DNA of 64,000 bases from Flaviaesturariibacter aridisoli (GTDB lineage: Bacteria; Bacteroidota; Bacteroidia; Chitinophagales; Chitinophagaceae): NCBI RefSeq assembly GCF_004343705.1, contig NZ_SKFH01000009.1:86772-150771 (forward strand), in the 5' to 3' direction. The translations under genes were made by a program, and so were the position numbers. Below are positions 53,531 through 61,864 of this stretch, piece after piece. Under the pieces are notes generated by a model that worked only from the letters and a program-made list of their open reading frames with translations, was not told where the DNA came from and searched no databases. The stretch's first letter is position 1; the number at the start of each line of letters is the position of its first letter.

Positions 53531-54438
53531 TTAAGGTCTTTGTAAAGTTGGGTGTTGGTCACGTCGAGCCGGGAGAGCAGCTCGCGCGCGCGCTGCTTCT
53601 GCTCGGGTTTCGCCTTGCTGAACACGCGGAACAGCTCGTTGCTCTTGCCCTGGAAGAACACTGCCAGGAACATCATATTCGGGTTATCGCGGTTCACACT
53701 TTCCAGGTTGTTGAGCACCGTGAGCAGGTTGGCGCGGGCCGCGTCTTCATTGCTGGTCAGCTGGTCGAAGCCGTTGCGGTAGTAACCGTAAACAGCGTCG
53801 TGAAAAAGGGTGAACCGGTTGTCGGTAAGATTCTCTATGAGACGAAAGCGGTTGCGCACACCGTCGAAGGCTTTCCAGCCCGAAATGTCGCGGCCCTCCG
53901 GGGCCTGGTTCACGATGTTCTGTGCTTTGATGAAGTAGGGATCGCCGCCGCGGGGACCGAAGGAATCGTAGTCGAGACCGATAATCAGGTTGGCGTAGTA
54001 GGCCAGCATCGCGGTGATGTTGGAGGCCAGCGGGTCGTTGCCCTGCACACGGTTCTCGTTGAATTCAACGGGCTGAAACTCGATGTATTTGAACACGAAG
54101 TCGTTGTCCTGGAAGTTGAGTAGCGCCGACTCATACGAGGTGCCGTACACGGGCCTTGCGGCCTGTACGGTGAGGGAAGCCTTGAAAACGTTATTACCCA
54201 GGTCTTCGGTGACGGTGATGAGGAAGTTGCATTTGATGCGCTCCTGCGGCTGCCAGGTGTCGGTGGTCCACTTGCGGGCGTTCATGAAGTTGTTGAGCGC
54301 CGTTTGCAGCGTAGTGAAGATCTTCTTGTCCACCTGCGAAGAAACGCGTTGGGCCACTACCGACACGCGTGCCTGCAGTTCCTGCGCCTTTCCGGCGCTG
54401 CCCCACAGCAGCAGGGCGATCACGAGTATTTTTTTCAT
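53527..54438 (-). CDS. DUF4835 family protein (PorD-like, type IX secretion context)
   Basis: A 303-residue exported protein. The signal peptide MKKILVIALLLWGSAGKAQ is followed by a single domain (VSSQVDKKIFTTLQTALNNFMNARKW, PVYGTSYESALLNFQDNDF, ANLIIGLDYDSFG) typical of DUF4835. Some databases, as I recall, name this family type IX secretion protein PorD; I treat that as provisional. It directly follows coaBC with no gap, the usual Bacteroidota order. A periplasmic location is likely. Confidence 0.9.
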   Translation of the reverse strand: MKKILVIALLLWGSAGKAQELQARVSVVAQRVSSQVDKKIFTTLQTALNNFMNARKWTTDTWQPQERIKCNFLITVTEDLGNNVFKASLTVQAARPVYGTSYESALLNFQDNDFVFKYIEFQPVEFNENRVQGNDPLASNITAMLAYYANLIIGLDYDSFGPRGGDPYFIKAQNIVNQAPEGRDISGWKAFDGVRNRFRLIENLTDNRFTLFHDAVYGYYRNGFDQLTSNEDAARANLLTVLNNLESVNRDNPNMMFLAVFFQGKSNELFRVFSKAKPEQKQRARELLSRLDVTNTQLYKDLK

Positions 54439-55626
54439 TCAGATCAATTCGGTTATTGCGTCTACGATCGAGCGGGCCACGTCCGTTTTGCTTTGCAGCG
54501 GCAGGGGACGCTGGCGGCCATCTTTGTAGAACAGGGTCACTTTATTGGTATCGGTGCCGAACCCGGCGCCCGCATCGTTGAGCGAGTTGAGCACCAGCAG
54601 GTCGGCGCCCTTGCGTTCGAGCTTCTGGCGGGCGTGCGCTTCTTCGTTTTCTGTTTCGAGGGCAAAGCCCACCAGCACCTGTCCATCCTTCTTCTGCTTC
54701 CCGAGGGTTCCGAGAATGTCGGCGGTTTTCTTCAGCGTAAGCGTCAGTCCGCCTTCCGCCTTCTTGATCTTTTGTTCGCTTACCTCCACCGGCGTGTAGT
54801 CAGCCACGGCAGCCGCCATCACGGCAATGTCGTAGTCGTTGCGTTCAAGGCAGGCTTCCAGCATGGCCTGCGCCGATGATGCCTTTACGACCTCTACCCC
54901 CGCCGGTGCCGGCAGCGACACCGGGCCCGACACCAGGCGCACGTCGGCGCCCCGGAAGGCGAGCTCCACCGCCAGGGCATAGCCCATCTTGCCGGAAGAA
55001 TGGTTGCCGATAAAACGAACGGGATCGAGGGCTTCGTATGTGGGCCCGGCCGTCACCAGCACTTTTTTGCCCGCCAGCTCTCCGCGTACGGCGCAAAAGC
55101 GGCGCAGCCAGTCGCGGATCGTTTCCGGCTCGGCCATACGGCCCTCTCCTACCAGTCCGGAGGCAAGCTCCCCGTGCTCGGCCGGCAGCACCTGCACGCC
55201 CCAGCTACGGAGCTTTTCAAGGTTGCTGCGGGTAGAGCCGTGATGCCACATGTCTTCATCCATCGCCGGGGCCACCAGCACAGGACAGGTAGCCGAAAGC
55301 CAGGTGGCGAGCAGCAGGTTGTCGCACTGCCCCGAAGCCATTTTGGCGAGCGTGTTGCAGCTGAGCGGTGCCAGCACGAACACGTCGGCCCAGCGGCCGA
55401 GGGCCACATGGTTGGCCCAGGCAGCCTCGTCGAACAACTTGCTCAGCACGGCACTTTTCGAAAGCGTGGACAGCGTCAGCTCCGACACAAAGTCTTTGGC
55501 CGCATCGGTCATCAGCACCCGCACTTCGGCGCCCTCCTTTACCAGGAGGCGTACGAGCATCGGGATCTTGTAGGCCGCGATGGAGCCGGTGATACCGAGT
55601 AAAACTTTTTTGCCAGAAAGAGACAT
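54439..55626 (-). CDS. coaBC: Bifunctional phosphopantothenoylcysteine decarboxylase/phosphopantothenate-cysteine ligase
   Basis: A 395-residue CoA-biosynthesis enzyme. The N-terminal flavoprotein decarboxylase (1-185) has LLGITGSIAAYKIP, LSCNTLAKMASG and VAPAMDEDMW. The C-terminal ligase (190-395) has VLVTAGPTYEALDPVRFIGNHSSGKMG, KKAEGGLTLTLKKTADIL and NDAGAGFGTDTNKV. The substrate clamp reads ELASGLVGEGRMAEP, with Ser where the Escherichia coli enzyme has the catalytic Cys (ACGDIGPGRM, from memory). ATG 55626 gives MSLSGKKVLLG; upstream sequence is repeat DNA. Confidence 0.95.
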   Translation of the reverse strand: MSLSGKKVLLGITGSIAAYKIPMLVRLLVKEGAEVRVLMTDAAKDFVSELTLSTLSKSAVLSKLFDEAAWANHVALGRWADVFVLAPLSCNTLAKMASGQCDNLLLATWLSATCPVLVAPAMDEDMWHHGSTRSNLEKLRSWGVQVLPAEHGELASGLVGEGRMAEPETIRDWLRRFCAVRGELAGKKVLVTAGPTYEALDPVRFIGNHSSGKMGYALAVELAFRGADVRLVSGPVSLPAPAGVEVVKASSAQAMLEACLERNDYDIAVMAAAVADYTPVEVSEQKIKKAEGGLTLTLKKTADILGTLGKQKKDGQVLVGFALETENEEAHARQKLERKGADLLVLNSLNDAGAGFGTDTNKVTLFYKDGRQRPLPLQSKTDVARSIVDAITELI

Positions 55627-55677
55627 GCGGTTAAAGATAGAAAACAGGGCGTGAAAGAAATGTTCAATGTTCAACGC

Positions 55678-55733
55678 TCAATGCTCAATTTTCAAGGGGC
55701 TGTTTACCTGGAGCCTTGAAAATTGAGCATTGA
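55678..55733. repeat. 20-bp perfect inverted repeat upstream of coaBC
   Basis: The arm at 55678-55697 (TCAATGCTCAATTTTCAAGG) is repeated in inverse at 55714-55733 with a 16-base loop. To its left more TTCAA/TCAATG words follow (55661-55677). It is an AT-rich simple intergenic palindrome of a kind often seen in Bacteroidota. It lies between rpoZ and coaBC, both on the minus strand. Confidence 0.65.
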
Positions 55734-55752
55734 ATATTGATTATTTCGAAAG

Positions 55753-55781
55753 TAAAAGCCATATCGGTACGATATGGCTTT
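55753..55781 (-). terminator. Terminator of the bamD-rpoZ transcript
   Basis: Perfect 11-bp stem AAGCCATATCG / CGATATGGCTT with loop GTA; read on the minus strand it continues TTTTACTTTC. It lies 25 bp past the rpoZ stop codon. Confidence 0.8.
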
Positions 55782-55805
55782 GTATGCGATAGGCGGAAGT
55801 GTTCC

Positions 55806-56147
55806 TCAACGGAACAGGTCGTCTTCGTTCTTGCGGTGGTAGATCTTGTCTTCCAGGAATTCCTGAGTGGCAAGGAGGGCCGGGTTCGGCATCTTCTCGT
55901 AGGCGCGCGAGATCTCTATCTGCTCTTTGTTCTCGTGCACTTCCTCCAGGCTGTCGGTGTGGCTGGCAAACTCCTCGAGCTTGCTGTGCAGTTCCTCTTT
56001 CAGGGAGATGTTGATCTGGTTGGCGCGTTTGGCGATGATAGCGATCGACTCGTACACGTTGCCGGTACGGTTCTTCATATCATTCAGGTCCTTTGCCTCC
56101 ACATTGTTGGAGAGGCTGGCGCTATGCTGGCGTCTTAGACGGCTCAT
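55806..56147 (-). CDS. rpoZ: DNA-directed RNA polymerase subunit omega-like protein
   Basis: A 113-residue protein of the Bacteroidota omega (RpoZ/Rpb6) family. The core NVYESIAIIAKRANQINISLKEEL corresponds to the conserved omega helix that wraps the beta-prime tail. The C-terminus (EISRAYEKMPNPALLATQEFL) is the usual Bacteroidota extension. ATG 56147 (MSRLRRQHSA) is chosen; a later Met (MKNRTGN) is also possible. It overlaps the end of bamD by 26 bp. Confidence 0.9.
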   Translation of the reverse strand: MSRLRRQHSASLSNNVEAKDLNDMKNRTGNVYESIAIIAKRANQINISLKEELHSKLEEFASHTDSLEEVHENKEQIEISRAYEKMPNPALLATQEFLEDKIYHRKNEDDLFR

Positions 56148-56934
56148 GGGCAATTGCTTTTAACTGATTTTGCGACAAAGATAAGAATTGTTGCACCTCC
56201 TTCACGTAGCTACTTTGCGGGAAGCGGTCCATGAAGTCGGTGCATTCGTCCACCACCTTGCCGTAGCGCTCCTCGCGTTTTTCTTCCACGCTGAGCTGGG
56301 CAAAGAGGTAGTAAGATTTGATGGCCATGAACAGGTACATGTCCGATTCCTGCGAATCGGGGTAGTTGTTCATGACGGCTTCGTAGGCGGTGGCGGCCGC
56401 GCGGTACTGGCCGAGGTCGAAATAAAGTTTGGCCGCGCTGCGGTCCTTCGCCTCCAGTTTGGCACGGCTCGCGTCTACGATGGCGCCGGCTTCCTTGTTG
56501 CGGGCAGAGCCGGGGTGGGTGTTGATGAAGGTCTGCATCATTCCCATCGCCTTGATCGTGTTGGTCTGGTCCAGCTCGGGCTTCGGCGACTGACGGTAAT
56601 AGGTGTAGGCGCGCATGTACTCCATCTCTTCGGAGCGCGTGCTGTGCGGGAACACCTCCACATAGGTCTTGAACAGGTTCTCGGCATTCACCCAGTCGTG
56701 CTGGTAATAAGCCGTATAGGCGTACTTGTAGTAGATGTCCTCGAATTTCTGGGTACCCTTGAAGTAAGGCATGATGTCTTCGAAAATCTGCTGGGCGAAG
56801 CTGTACTTCTTTTTGGCGAAGTAATCTTCCGCCTTGCGCAGCTTGTATTCGGGATCCTTGCTCTTGAGCACCTTCGACACACTGTCGCAGGAGGCCAGCA
56901 TCAGGCCCAGGCATAAAACGAGGAATAAACGCAT
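56122..56934 (-). CDS. bamD: Outer membrane assembly lipoprotein BamD
   Basis: A 270-residue lipoprotein with lipobox LMLASC (Cys16) and a TPR-type helical repeat region: EYKLRKAEDYFAKKKYSFAQ, YYKYAYTAYYQHDWVNAENLF, DLGQYRAAATAYEAVMNNYPDS. These are the hallmarks of BamD, which with BamA inserts beta-barrel proteins in the outer membrane. ATG 56934 gives MRLFLVLCLG. A TAnnTTTG box lies 9 bp upstream of the start. It is co-transcribed with rpoZ. Confidence 0.93.
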   Translation of the reverse strand: MRLFLVLCLGLMLASCDSVSKVLKSKDPEYKLRKAEDYFAKKKYSFAQQIFEDIMPYFKGTQKFEDIYYKYAYTAYYQHDWVNAENLFKTYVEVFPHSTRSEEMEYMRAYTYYRQSPKPELDQTNTIKAMGMMQTFINTHPGSARNKEAGAIVDASRAKLEAKDRSAAKLYFDLGQYRAAATAYEAVMNNYPDSQESDMYLFMAIKSYYLFAQLSVEEKREERYGKVVDECTDFMDRFPQSSYVKEVQQFLSLSQNQLKAIAHEPSKTPA

Positions 56935-56943
56935 AAAGAGGGG

Positions 56944-56951
56944 CAAAGGTA
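56944..56951 (-). promoter_or_regulatory. -7 box of the bamD-rpoZ operon
   Basis: TACCTTTG on the minus strand fits TAnnTTTG and ends 9 bp before the bamD start, implying a 5' leader of only a few bases. There is no convincing -33 element. Confidence 0.45.
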
Positions 56952-57100
56952 ATTAGTTCCGGCAATATTAGCGTTTACCGCGGCTGAGCAAGGGGCCCAC
57001 CCGTTAAGATTTAACTAAAAGGCACCGGGTTCAGGAGGTTCAGGAGGTTGGTTGACGGGCAGGTAGCAAATAACGAATAAACTAATCGACCAATAAACAA

Positions 57101-57125
57101 AAAAGCCCCTCTTGCGAGGGGCTTT
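57101..57125 (-). terminator. Terminator of the OmpA-family gene
   Basis: Perfect 10-bp stem AAAGCCCCTC / GAGGGGCTTT around TTGC, with further T's on the minus strand. It lies 30 bp past the stop codon. The region 56952-57100 beside it shows nothing else that I can name. Confidence 0.9.
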
Positions 57126-57155
57126 GGTATAACGGACTTAAAAGACAAGCCTGGA

Positions 57156-58832
57156 TTAGCGGTTGCGCAGGTTCGGGTGGGGAGCCGGAACGTTGGCCGG
57201 GCCTTCTTCACCTTCGTTAGCGCCGCGGAGGTCAACCGTGTTGCAGTCGCCGCCGGTCTGGCCGTACTGGAAGATGAAGCGGTCAGCGCTGAGGCCTTCT
57301 TTCTCCACCATGTAGTTAATCACTGCGTTCACACGCTCCCAGCTACGCTGCTGCTCGGCTTTGGTGCTCTGGCAGTAGCCGATCACCACTACTTTACAAC
57401 CGGGGCTGTTGCGGAGGCGGCCTGCTACCGAAGCCAGCATGCTCTTGGCATCGCTGCTCAGGGTAGCGCTGCTGCCGCTGAAGGTAACGGCGGGCAGGGT
57501 ACCGAGGGCGGCGGCGCAGGCGTTGCTGTCCTTCTTGGTACCGCAATCAGCGGGGCAGGGGCACTTACCAACACCATCGGCGTCAACCGGCTGGCAGTAG
57601 GTCGGGGTAACGAGTTCTTTATCGCGGCAATCGGGAACACCGTCGCCGTCCGTGTCGCGGCTCACACCGTGCGCGTCAACCGGGCAGCCGGCGGGGGTCT
57701 GCTCGAGGTCGAGCTGGTCGGTCACACCGTCGCCGTCGGTATCAGGCAGTACGGGCTTCGGCAGCTTCATCAGGCGGGGGTTGCGGATCTCGCTGTAAGC
57801 GTAATCCAGCGGGTTGAGCCACCACAGGGGTTCTGTCGACTTGGCGCCCAGGTTCATGTTGATACCGAGCGACGCGTAGTTATAGGTATCGAAGTTCTGC
57901 GTGAGTACGGGCGAACCGGGGGTTTGCTCGGCCCAGCGCTGACCGTCGTACAGGTCGTCGTTGGTGAAGGTAAAGCGGTCTTCGATCGCTACGTTGAAGC
58001 GGTTGCTCAGCTTGAAAGCGATACCGGCGCCTACCGTACCTACGGTCTTGTAGCTCATGCCGAACAGTTTCGGACGACGCTCACCGTGGTTCTCACCGGC
58101 GGTCTCGTAGGTGTTGTCCATCAGGCTCTTCAGGGCCTTGCGGGTGTCTTTGCGGGTTTTCCACGTGCCACCGGTGATGGTGTTGTAGTTATAAGCCTGA
58201 CCGTTGGCATCCAGGGCGTTCACCTTGGTGTCGTAGATCGAGCCGCCTACACCGGCGATTGCATAGAGGGCGAAGCCCGTCTTGGCACGGTGGAAGCGAA
58301 CGTTGTTCAGGGTGATGATGCCTTCCAGCATCAGGTCCTGGATGTTCGTCTTGTAGTTGTAATAAACCGGTACGATCGCGGGAGCGCCGGTGGAGCCGCT
58401 CGTGGGCAACAGGGGCGAGTACACGTTGTTTACATTCGTCGTGAACGCCGGGTTGTACCGGTAGTTATACGAAGGGCGCCAGTTGAGGCCCTTGGCAATG
58501 CCATACATGTACTCCAAACGGGCGGAGAACAGGTAGCCGAATGCCTTCCGTACGTGGATACCGGCAGCCCAGCTCGGCAACGCGTCCACATCACCGGAGA
58601 TGTTGAGCAGACCGCCCTTGATACCGATTTCCCACTGGTTGCGGGGTTTCGCGGGGAAGTTATACGAACCGTTCATGAATTCCGTATGCTGCGGCATCCG
58701 GCGCGAAGGGATTACGGAAGAGTCGCTTACTGAGCTCTTTCCCACAGACGTGGAAGTGCTCGTCTGGGCGAACCCGGCCGATGCCAACAGACACAATGCG
58801 CCTGTCAATAGAGTAATTTTTTTGCTTGCCAT
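57156..58832 (-). CDS. OmpA family outer membrane protein
   Basis: A 558-residue protein: signal peptide MASKKITLLTGALCLLASAGFAQ, an N-terminal beta-barrel region (about 60-345), thrombospondin type-3 calcium repeats (DTDGDGVTDQLD, DTDGDGVPDCRD, about 375-425), a Cys-rich linker (CPCPADCG), and a C-terminal OmpA-like peptidoglycan-binding domain (about 450-540; VVVIGYCQSTKAEQQRSWERVNAV). It probably links outer membrane and cell wall. It has a textbook promoter at 58872-58902. Odd point: the OmpA domain lacks the usual TD.G motif and reads IGYCQST. Confidence 0.92.
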   Translation of the reverse strand: MASKKITLLTGALCLLASAGFAQTSTSTSVGKSSVSDSSVIPSRRMPQHTEFMNGSYNFPAKPRNQWEIGIKGGLLNISGDVDALPSWAAGIHVRKAFGYLFSARLEYMYGIAKGLNWRPSYNYRYNPAFTTNVNNVYSPLLPTSGSTGAPAIVPVYYNYKTNIQDLMLEGIITLNNVRFHRAKTGFALYAIAGVGGSIYDTKVNALDANGQAYNYNTITGGTWKTRKDTRKALKSLMDNTYETAGENHGERRPKLFGMSYKTVGTVGAGIAFKLSNRFNVAIEDRFTFTNDDLYDGQRWAEQTPGSPVLTQNFDTYNYASLGINMNLGAKSTEPLWWLNPLDYAYSEIRNPRLMKLPKPVLPDTDGDGVTDQLDLEQTPAGCPVDAHGVSRDTDGDGVPDCRDKELVTPTYCQPVDADGVGKCPCPADCGTKKDSNACAAALGTLPAVTFSGSSATLSSDAKSMLASVAGRLRNSPGCKVVVIGYCQSTKAEQQRSWERVNAVINYMVEKEGLSADRFIFQYGQTGGDCNTVDLRGANEGEEGPANVPAPHPNLRNR

Positions 58833-58871
58833 ACACTGGGTGTTAAAATTTGAAAAACTAAGTCCTGGGGA

Positions 58872-58902
58872 CAAAAATAAACGATGACGTACAAATACCA
58901 AA
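58872..58902 (-). promoter_or_regulatory. Strong Bacteroidota promoter of the OmpA-family gene
   Basis: On the minus strand TTTG (58899-58902), then a 19-bp spacer, then TATTTTTG (58872-58879), an exact -33/-7 match. Transcription would begin about 30 bp upstream of the start codon. The spacer contains a copy of the iterated motif (GTATTTGTAC, 58889-58898). Confidence 0.8.
58889..58898 (-). repeat. Iterated motif copy inside the OmpA promoter spacer
   Basis: GTATTTGTAC on the minus strand, immediately next to the -33 TTTG and within the 19-bp spacer. One of 16 copies in the window. If a protein binds the motif, this promoter would be directly affected. Confidence 0.5.
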
Positions 58903-59015
58903 CTTTTGTATTTAATTCAGTTAATTTCTCTGTCAATTTGATTCCGGGAAACAGCAATTCTTATACCATAGTGAATTATTAATCAGGCCCTTTGTACCTT
59001 GCCTGCCAATTACGA

Positions 59016-59978
59016 ATGCGGCTACCTGTTAATTTGATCGAAGAGGAGCTGCGGATCTTTGAGCAGAAATTCAAGGAAGCCGCCAGCAGTCAGGTGTCCA
59101 TGCTGGACCGTATCATGCGGTACATTGTGAAACGCAAGGGCAAGCAGCTCCGGCCCATGTTCGTTTTTCTTTCGGCAAAACTCTGCGGCACCGTGAACGA
59201 GGCCACCTACCGCGCGGCTTCCCTGGTGGAACTGCTCCACACCGCCACACTGGTGCACGATGATGTGGTGGACGATGCCTCCGAACGTAGAGGTTTTTTC
59301 TCGGTTTATGCATTGTGGAAGAACAAGATATCGGTACTCGTGGGCGATTACCTGTTGGCCAAGGGCCTGCTGCTTTCGCTCGACAACAGCGACTTCCGCA
59401 TTCTCCAGCTCCTGTCGAACGCCGTGCGCCAGATGAGCGAGGGCGAGCTGCTGCAGCTCGAGAAATCCCGTACCCTCAACCTCGACGAGTCGGTGTATTT
59501 CGAGATCATCACCGGCAAGACCGCTTCCCTCCTCTCGGCCGCCTGCGCCGCGGGCGCCTACGCCGCCTCCGGCGACGAAGCCCTGACGGCCACCATGAGC
59601 CGGTTCGGCGAGAAAGTGGGCATCGCCTTCCAGATTAAGGACGACCTCTTCGACTACGCTTCCGAAGACGTCGGCAAACCCACGGGCAACGATATCCAGG
59701 AAAAAAAGCTTACCTTACCTCTGATCTATACGCTCAACAACGCCGACCGCCCCACGCGGCGGAAGTTGATCTACATCATCAAAAACGAAAACAGGGACAA
59801 AAGGAAGGTTCAGTATGTGCTCGACGCCGTGCAGCAACACAACGGCATCGCGTACGCACAGGGCGTCATGCAGACGTACAAGCAGGAAGCCCTCGACCTG
59901 CTGGCAACCTTCCCCGAGTCGCCCATCCGGGCCGGCTTTGCAGATCTTGTGAACTACGTAACCGACAGGAGGTATTAA
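59016..59978 (+). CDS. Polyprenyl (octaprenyl-type) diphosphate synthase
   Basis: A 320-residue trans-prenyltransferase. The first Asp-rich motif is HDDVVDD (DDVVD at 82-86), the second is QIKDDLFDYA near 205-213; GKQLRPMF and GDYLLAKG are also conserved. It condenses isopentenyl diphosphate units onto an allylic primer, probably giving the side chain of menaquinone. Product length cannot be fixed from sequence. ATG 59016 is used, giving MRLPVNLIEE. Two bases separate its stop from recJ, so they form an operon. Confidence 0.93.
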   Translation: MRLPVNLIEEELRIFEQKFKEAASSQVSMLDRIMRYIVKRKGKQLRPMFVFLSAKLCGTVNEATYRAASLVELLHTATLVHDDVVDDASERRGFFSVYALWKNKISVLVGDYLLAKGLLLSLDNSDFRILQLLSNAVRQMSEGELLQLEKSRTLNLDESVYFEIITGKTASLLSAACAAGAYAASGDEALTATMSRFGEKVGIAFQIKDDLFDYASEDVGKPTGNDIQEKKLTLPLIYTLNNADRPTRRKLIYIIKNENRDKRKVQYVLDAVQQHNGIAYAQGVMQTYKQEALDLLATFPESPIRAGFADLVNYVTDRRY

Positions 59979-59979
59979 G

Positions 59980-61734
59980 ATGGATGCAAAAACGACAATC
60001 CCTGTTTCCGCCAAACGCTGGCGGATCGCTCATGCCGAGCAGGAAAAAGCCCAGGAACTTTTCCGCGCCCTGCGCATACACCCGGCCCTGTGCCAGGTGC
60101 TGGTACAACGCGGTATAGAAACCTTCGACGCCGCCAAGGCCTTCTTCCGTCCTACCATCGACCAGCTGCACAGCCCCTGGTTGCTGAAAGACATGGACAA
60201 GGCCGTGGACCGCGTGCTCAAGGCCTTCAACGAAGAAGAAAAGATCCTCGTGTTCGGCGACTACGACGTGGACGGTACCACTAGCGTCGCTTGTATGTAC
60301 CATTTCCTGGCGCGGCACTATAACCGGCTCGACTTTTACATTCCCCACCGCTATAAGGAAGGATACGGCGTGAGCAAGGCCGGTATCGATTTCGCGCACG
60401 AGAACGGGTTTACCCTCATCATCGCGCTCGACTGCGGCATCAAGTCGGTAGAGCTCATCGCCTACGCCAAAAGCCTGGGCATCGACTTCATCGTGTGCGA
60501 CCACCACCTGCCCGACGAGCGCCTGCCCGACGCGGTGGCCATCCTCAACGCCAAGCAACCCGGCTGCCCCTACCCTTTTAAGGAACTGTGCGGCTGCGGC
60601 GTCGGCTTCAAGCTCATTTGCGCGCTCTGCGAAAAGATGCAGCTCCCCATGGAGGAAGCCTGGTGGTACCTCGACCTCGTGGCCACGGCCATCGCCGCCG
60701 ACATCGTGTCGATGAGCGGTGAAAACCGTACCCTCGCCTTCTGCGGGCTCGAGAAGGCCAACCGCGACCCCAACTTCGGCATCCGCGCCCTCTCCGTGCT
60801 GAGCAACCATCAGGGGCCGCTGCAGATCAATAACCTCGTGTTCATGATCGCGCCGCGGGTCAATGCGGCCGGCCGGATGGACGATGCGCGCAAAGCAGTG
60901 CAGCTGTTCCTCTCCGAAACGCTCGAAGAAGCCACCCGCTGGGCCGAGCAGCTGCACACCGACAACAGCCAGCGCAAAGAGGCCGACAGTAGTATTACGG
61001 AAGAAGCCCTCGCGCTCATCGGCGGCGATGAAACATTGCTGAACCGACTCAGTACCGTATTGTACCAACCGCATTGGCACAAGGGCGTGGTGGGTATCGT
61101 TGCCTCCCGCCTCATCGAGCACTACTACCGCCCGACCATCGTGCTCACGCAGAGCGGCGACGTGGTGGCGGGCTCCGCGCGCAGCGTTACAGGCTTCAAC
61201 GTGTATGAAGCCATTCACCAATGCCGCGACCTGCTGCTCGGCTACGGGGGCCACTTCTATGCTGCCGGCATGACGATGCACCCCGACAACGTGGAGGCAT
61301 TCGTGGAGCGCTTTGAAGAGGTGGTGAAGGAATCCATCCACCCCGACCTGCTGATCCCCGAGATCCTTATCGATATCGAGCTCAACTTCCGCGACATCAC
61401 GCAGTCTTTTTATAACATCCTGGCACAGATGGAGCCCTTTGGTCCCGACAACCTGCGCCCGAGTTTCATCAGCCGCCGTGTGATGAACACCGGCTACAGC
61501 CGCGTGGTGAAAGAAAAGCACCTCCGTTTCTCGCTGCGTCAGGACGGCGTGACCTTCACGGGCATCGGCTTCGGTATGGCCGACAAGATGCCGCTGCTGG
61601 AGCAAAACAAGCCCGTAGACGTGGTGTACAAGATCGACATCAATGAATGGAACGGCGAAAAAAGCCTGCAGCTGAGGATGGTGGACGTCAAACTGAGCGA
61701 TCCCAGCCCCCTCCCCCCCGAGGGCGGCGCTTAG
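59980..61734 (+). CDS. recJ: Single-stranded-DNA-specific exonuclease RecJ
   Basis: A 584-residue DHH-family exonuclease. The DHH domain has VFGDYDVDGTTS, ALDCGIKS and VCDHHLPDE; the DHHA1 domain has GYGGHFYAAG; a C-terminal OB-type RecJ domain follows (FGPDNLRPSF, VVYKIDINEWNGEKSLQLRM). RecJ degrades 5' single strands in recombination and mismatch repair. A strong AGGAGG ribosome site lies 7-8 bp before the ATG, inside the end of the synthase gene, unusual for this phylum. The last residues (PSPLPPEGGA) come from a repeat-like GC-rich word. Confidence 0.95.
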   Translation: MDAKTTIPVSAKRWRIAHAEQEKAQELFRALRIHPALCQVLVQRGIETFDAAKAFFRPTIDQLHSPWLLKDMDKAVDRVLKAFNEEEKILVFGDYDVDGTTSVACMYHFLARHYNRLDFYIPHRYKEGYGVSKAGIDFAHENGFTLIIALDCGIKSVELIAYAKSLGIDFIVCDHHLPDERLPDAVAILNAKQPGCPYPFKELCGCGVGFKLICALCEKMQLPMEEAWWYLDLVATAIAADIVSMSGENRTLAFCGLEKANRDPNFGIRALSVLSNHQGPLQINNLVFMIAPRVNAAGRMDDARKAVQLFLSETLEEATRWAEQLHTDNSQRKEADSSITEEALALIGGDETLLNRLSTVLYQPHWHKGVVGIVASRLIEHYYRPTIVLTQSGDVVAGSARSVTGFNVYEAIHQCRDLLLGYGGHFYAAGMTMHPDNVEAFVERFEEVVKESIHPDLLIPEILIDIELNFRDITQSFYNILAQMEPFGPDNLRPSFISRRVMNTGYSRVVKEKHLRFSLRQDGVTFTGIGFGMADKMPLLEQNKPVDVVYKIDINEWNGEKSLQLRMVDVKLSDPSPLPPEGGA

Positions 61735-61758
61735 GCCGACCACTCTGCTCTGTTATTG

Positions 61759-61782
61759 AAGCCTGCTTTCGAGCGGGCTTTT
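61759..61782 (+). terminator. Terminator after recJ
   Basis: Stem AGCCTGCT / AGCGGGCT (one G-T pair) with loop TTCG, followed by TTTTCC, 25 bp past the recJ stop codon. Confidence 0.65.
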
Positions 61783-61810
61783 CCATTTTCGATCCTGCTT
61801 GGATCAGAGC

Positions 61811-61848
61811 AAAAAAAACCTCGCTCCGGAAGAGCGAGGTTTTTTTTA
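61811..61848. terminator. Bidirectional terminator between recJ and the secreted repeat protein
   Basis: Perfect 10-bp stem AACCTCGCTC / GAGCGAGGTT around CGGAA, with runs of A before and T after, so it can stop transcripts from both sides. It serves the convergent recJ and the minus-strand secreted protein gene. Confidence 0.9.
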
Positions 61849-61864
61849 TAAGAACCGTCTGGTC

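Noticed and set aside
59866..61743. 625-codon minus-strand frame opposite recJ
   Set aside because: Antisense to recJ, which has all DHH motifs; composition of a shadow frame.
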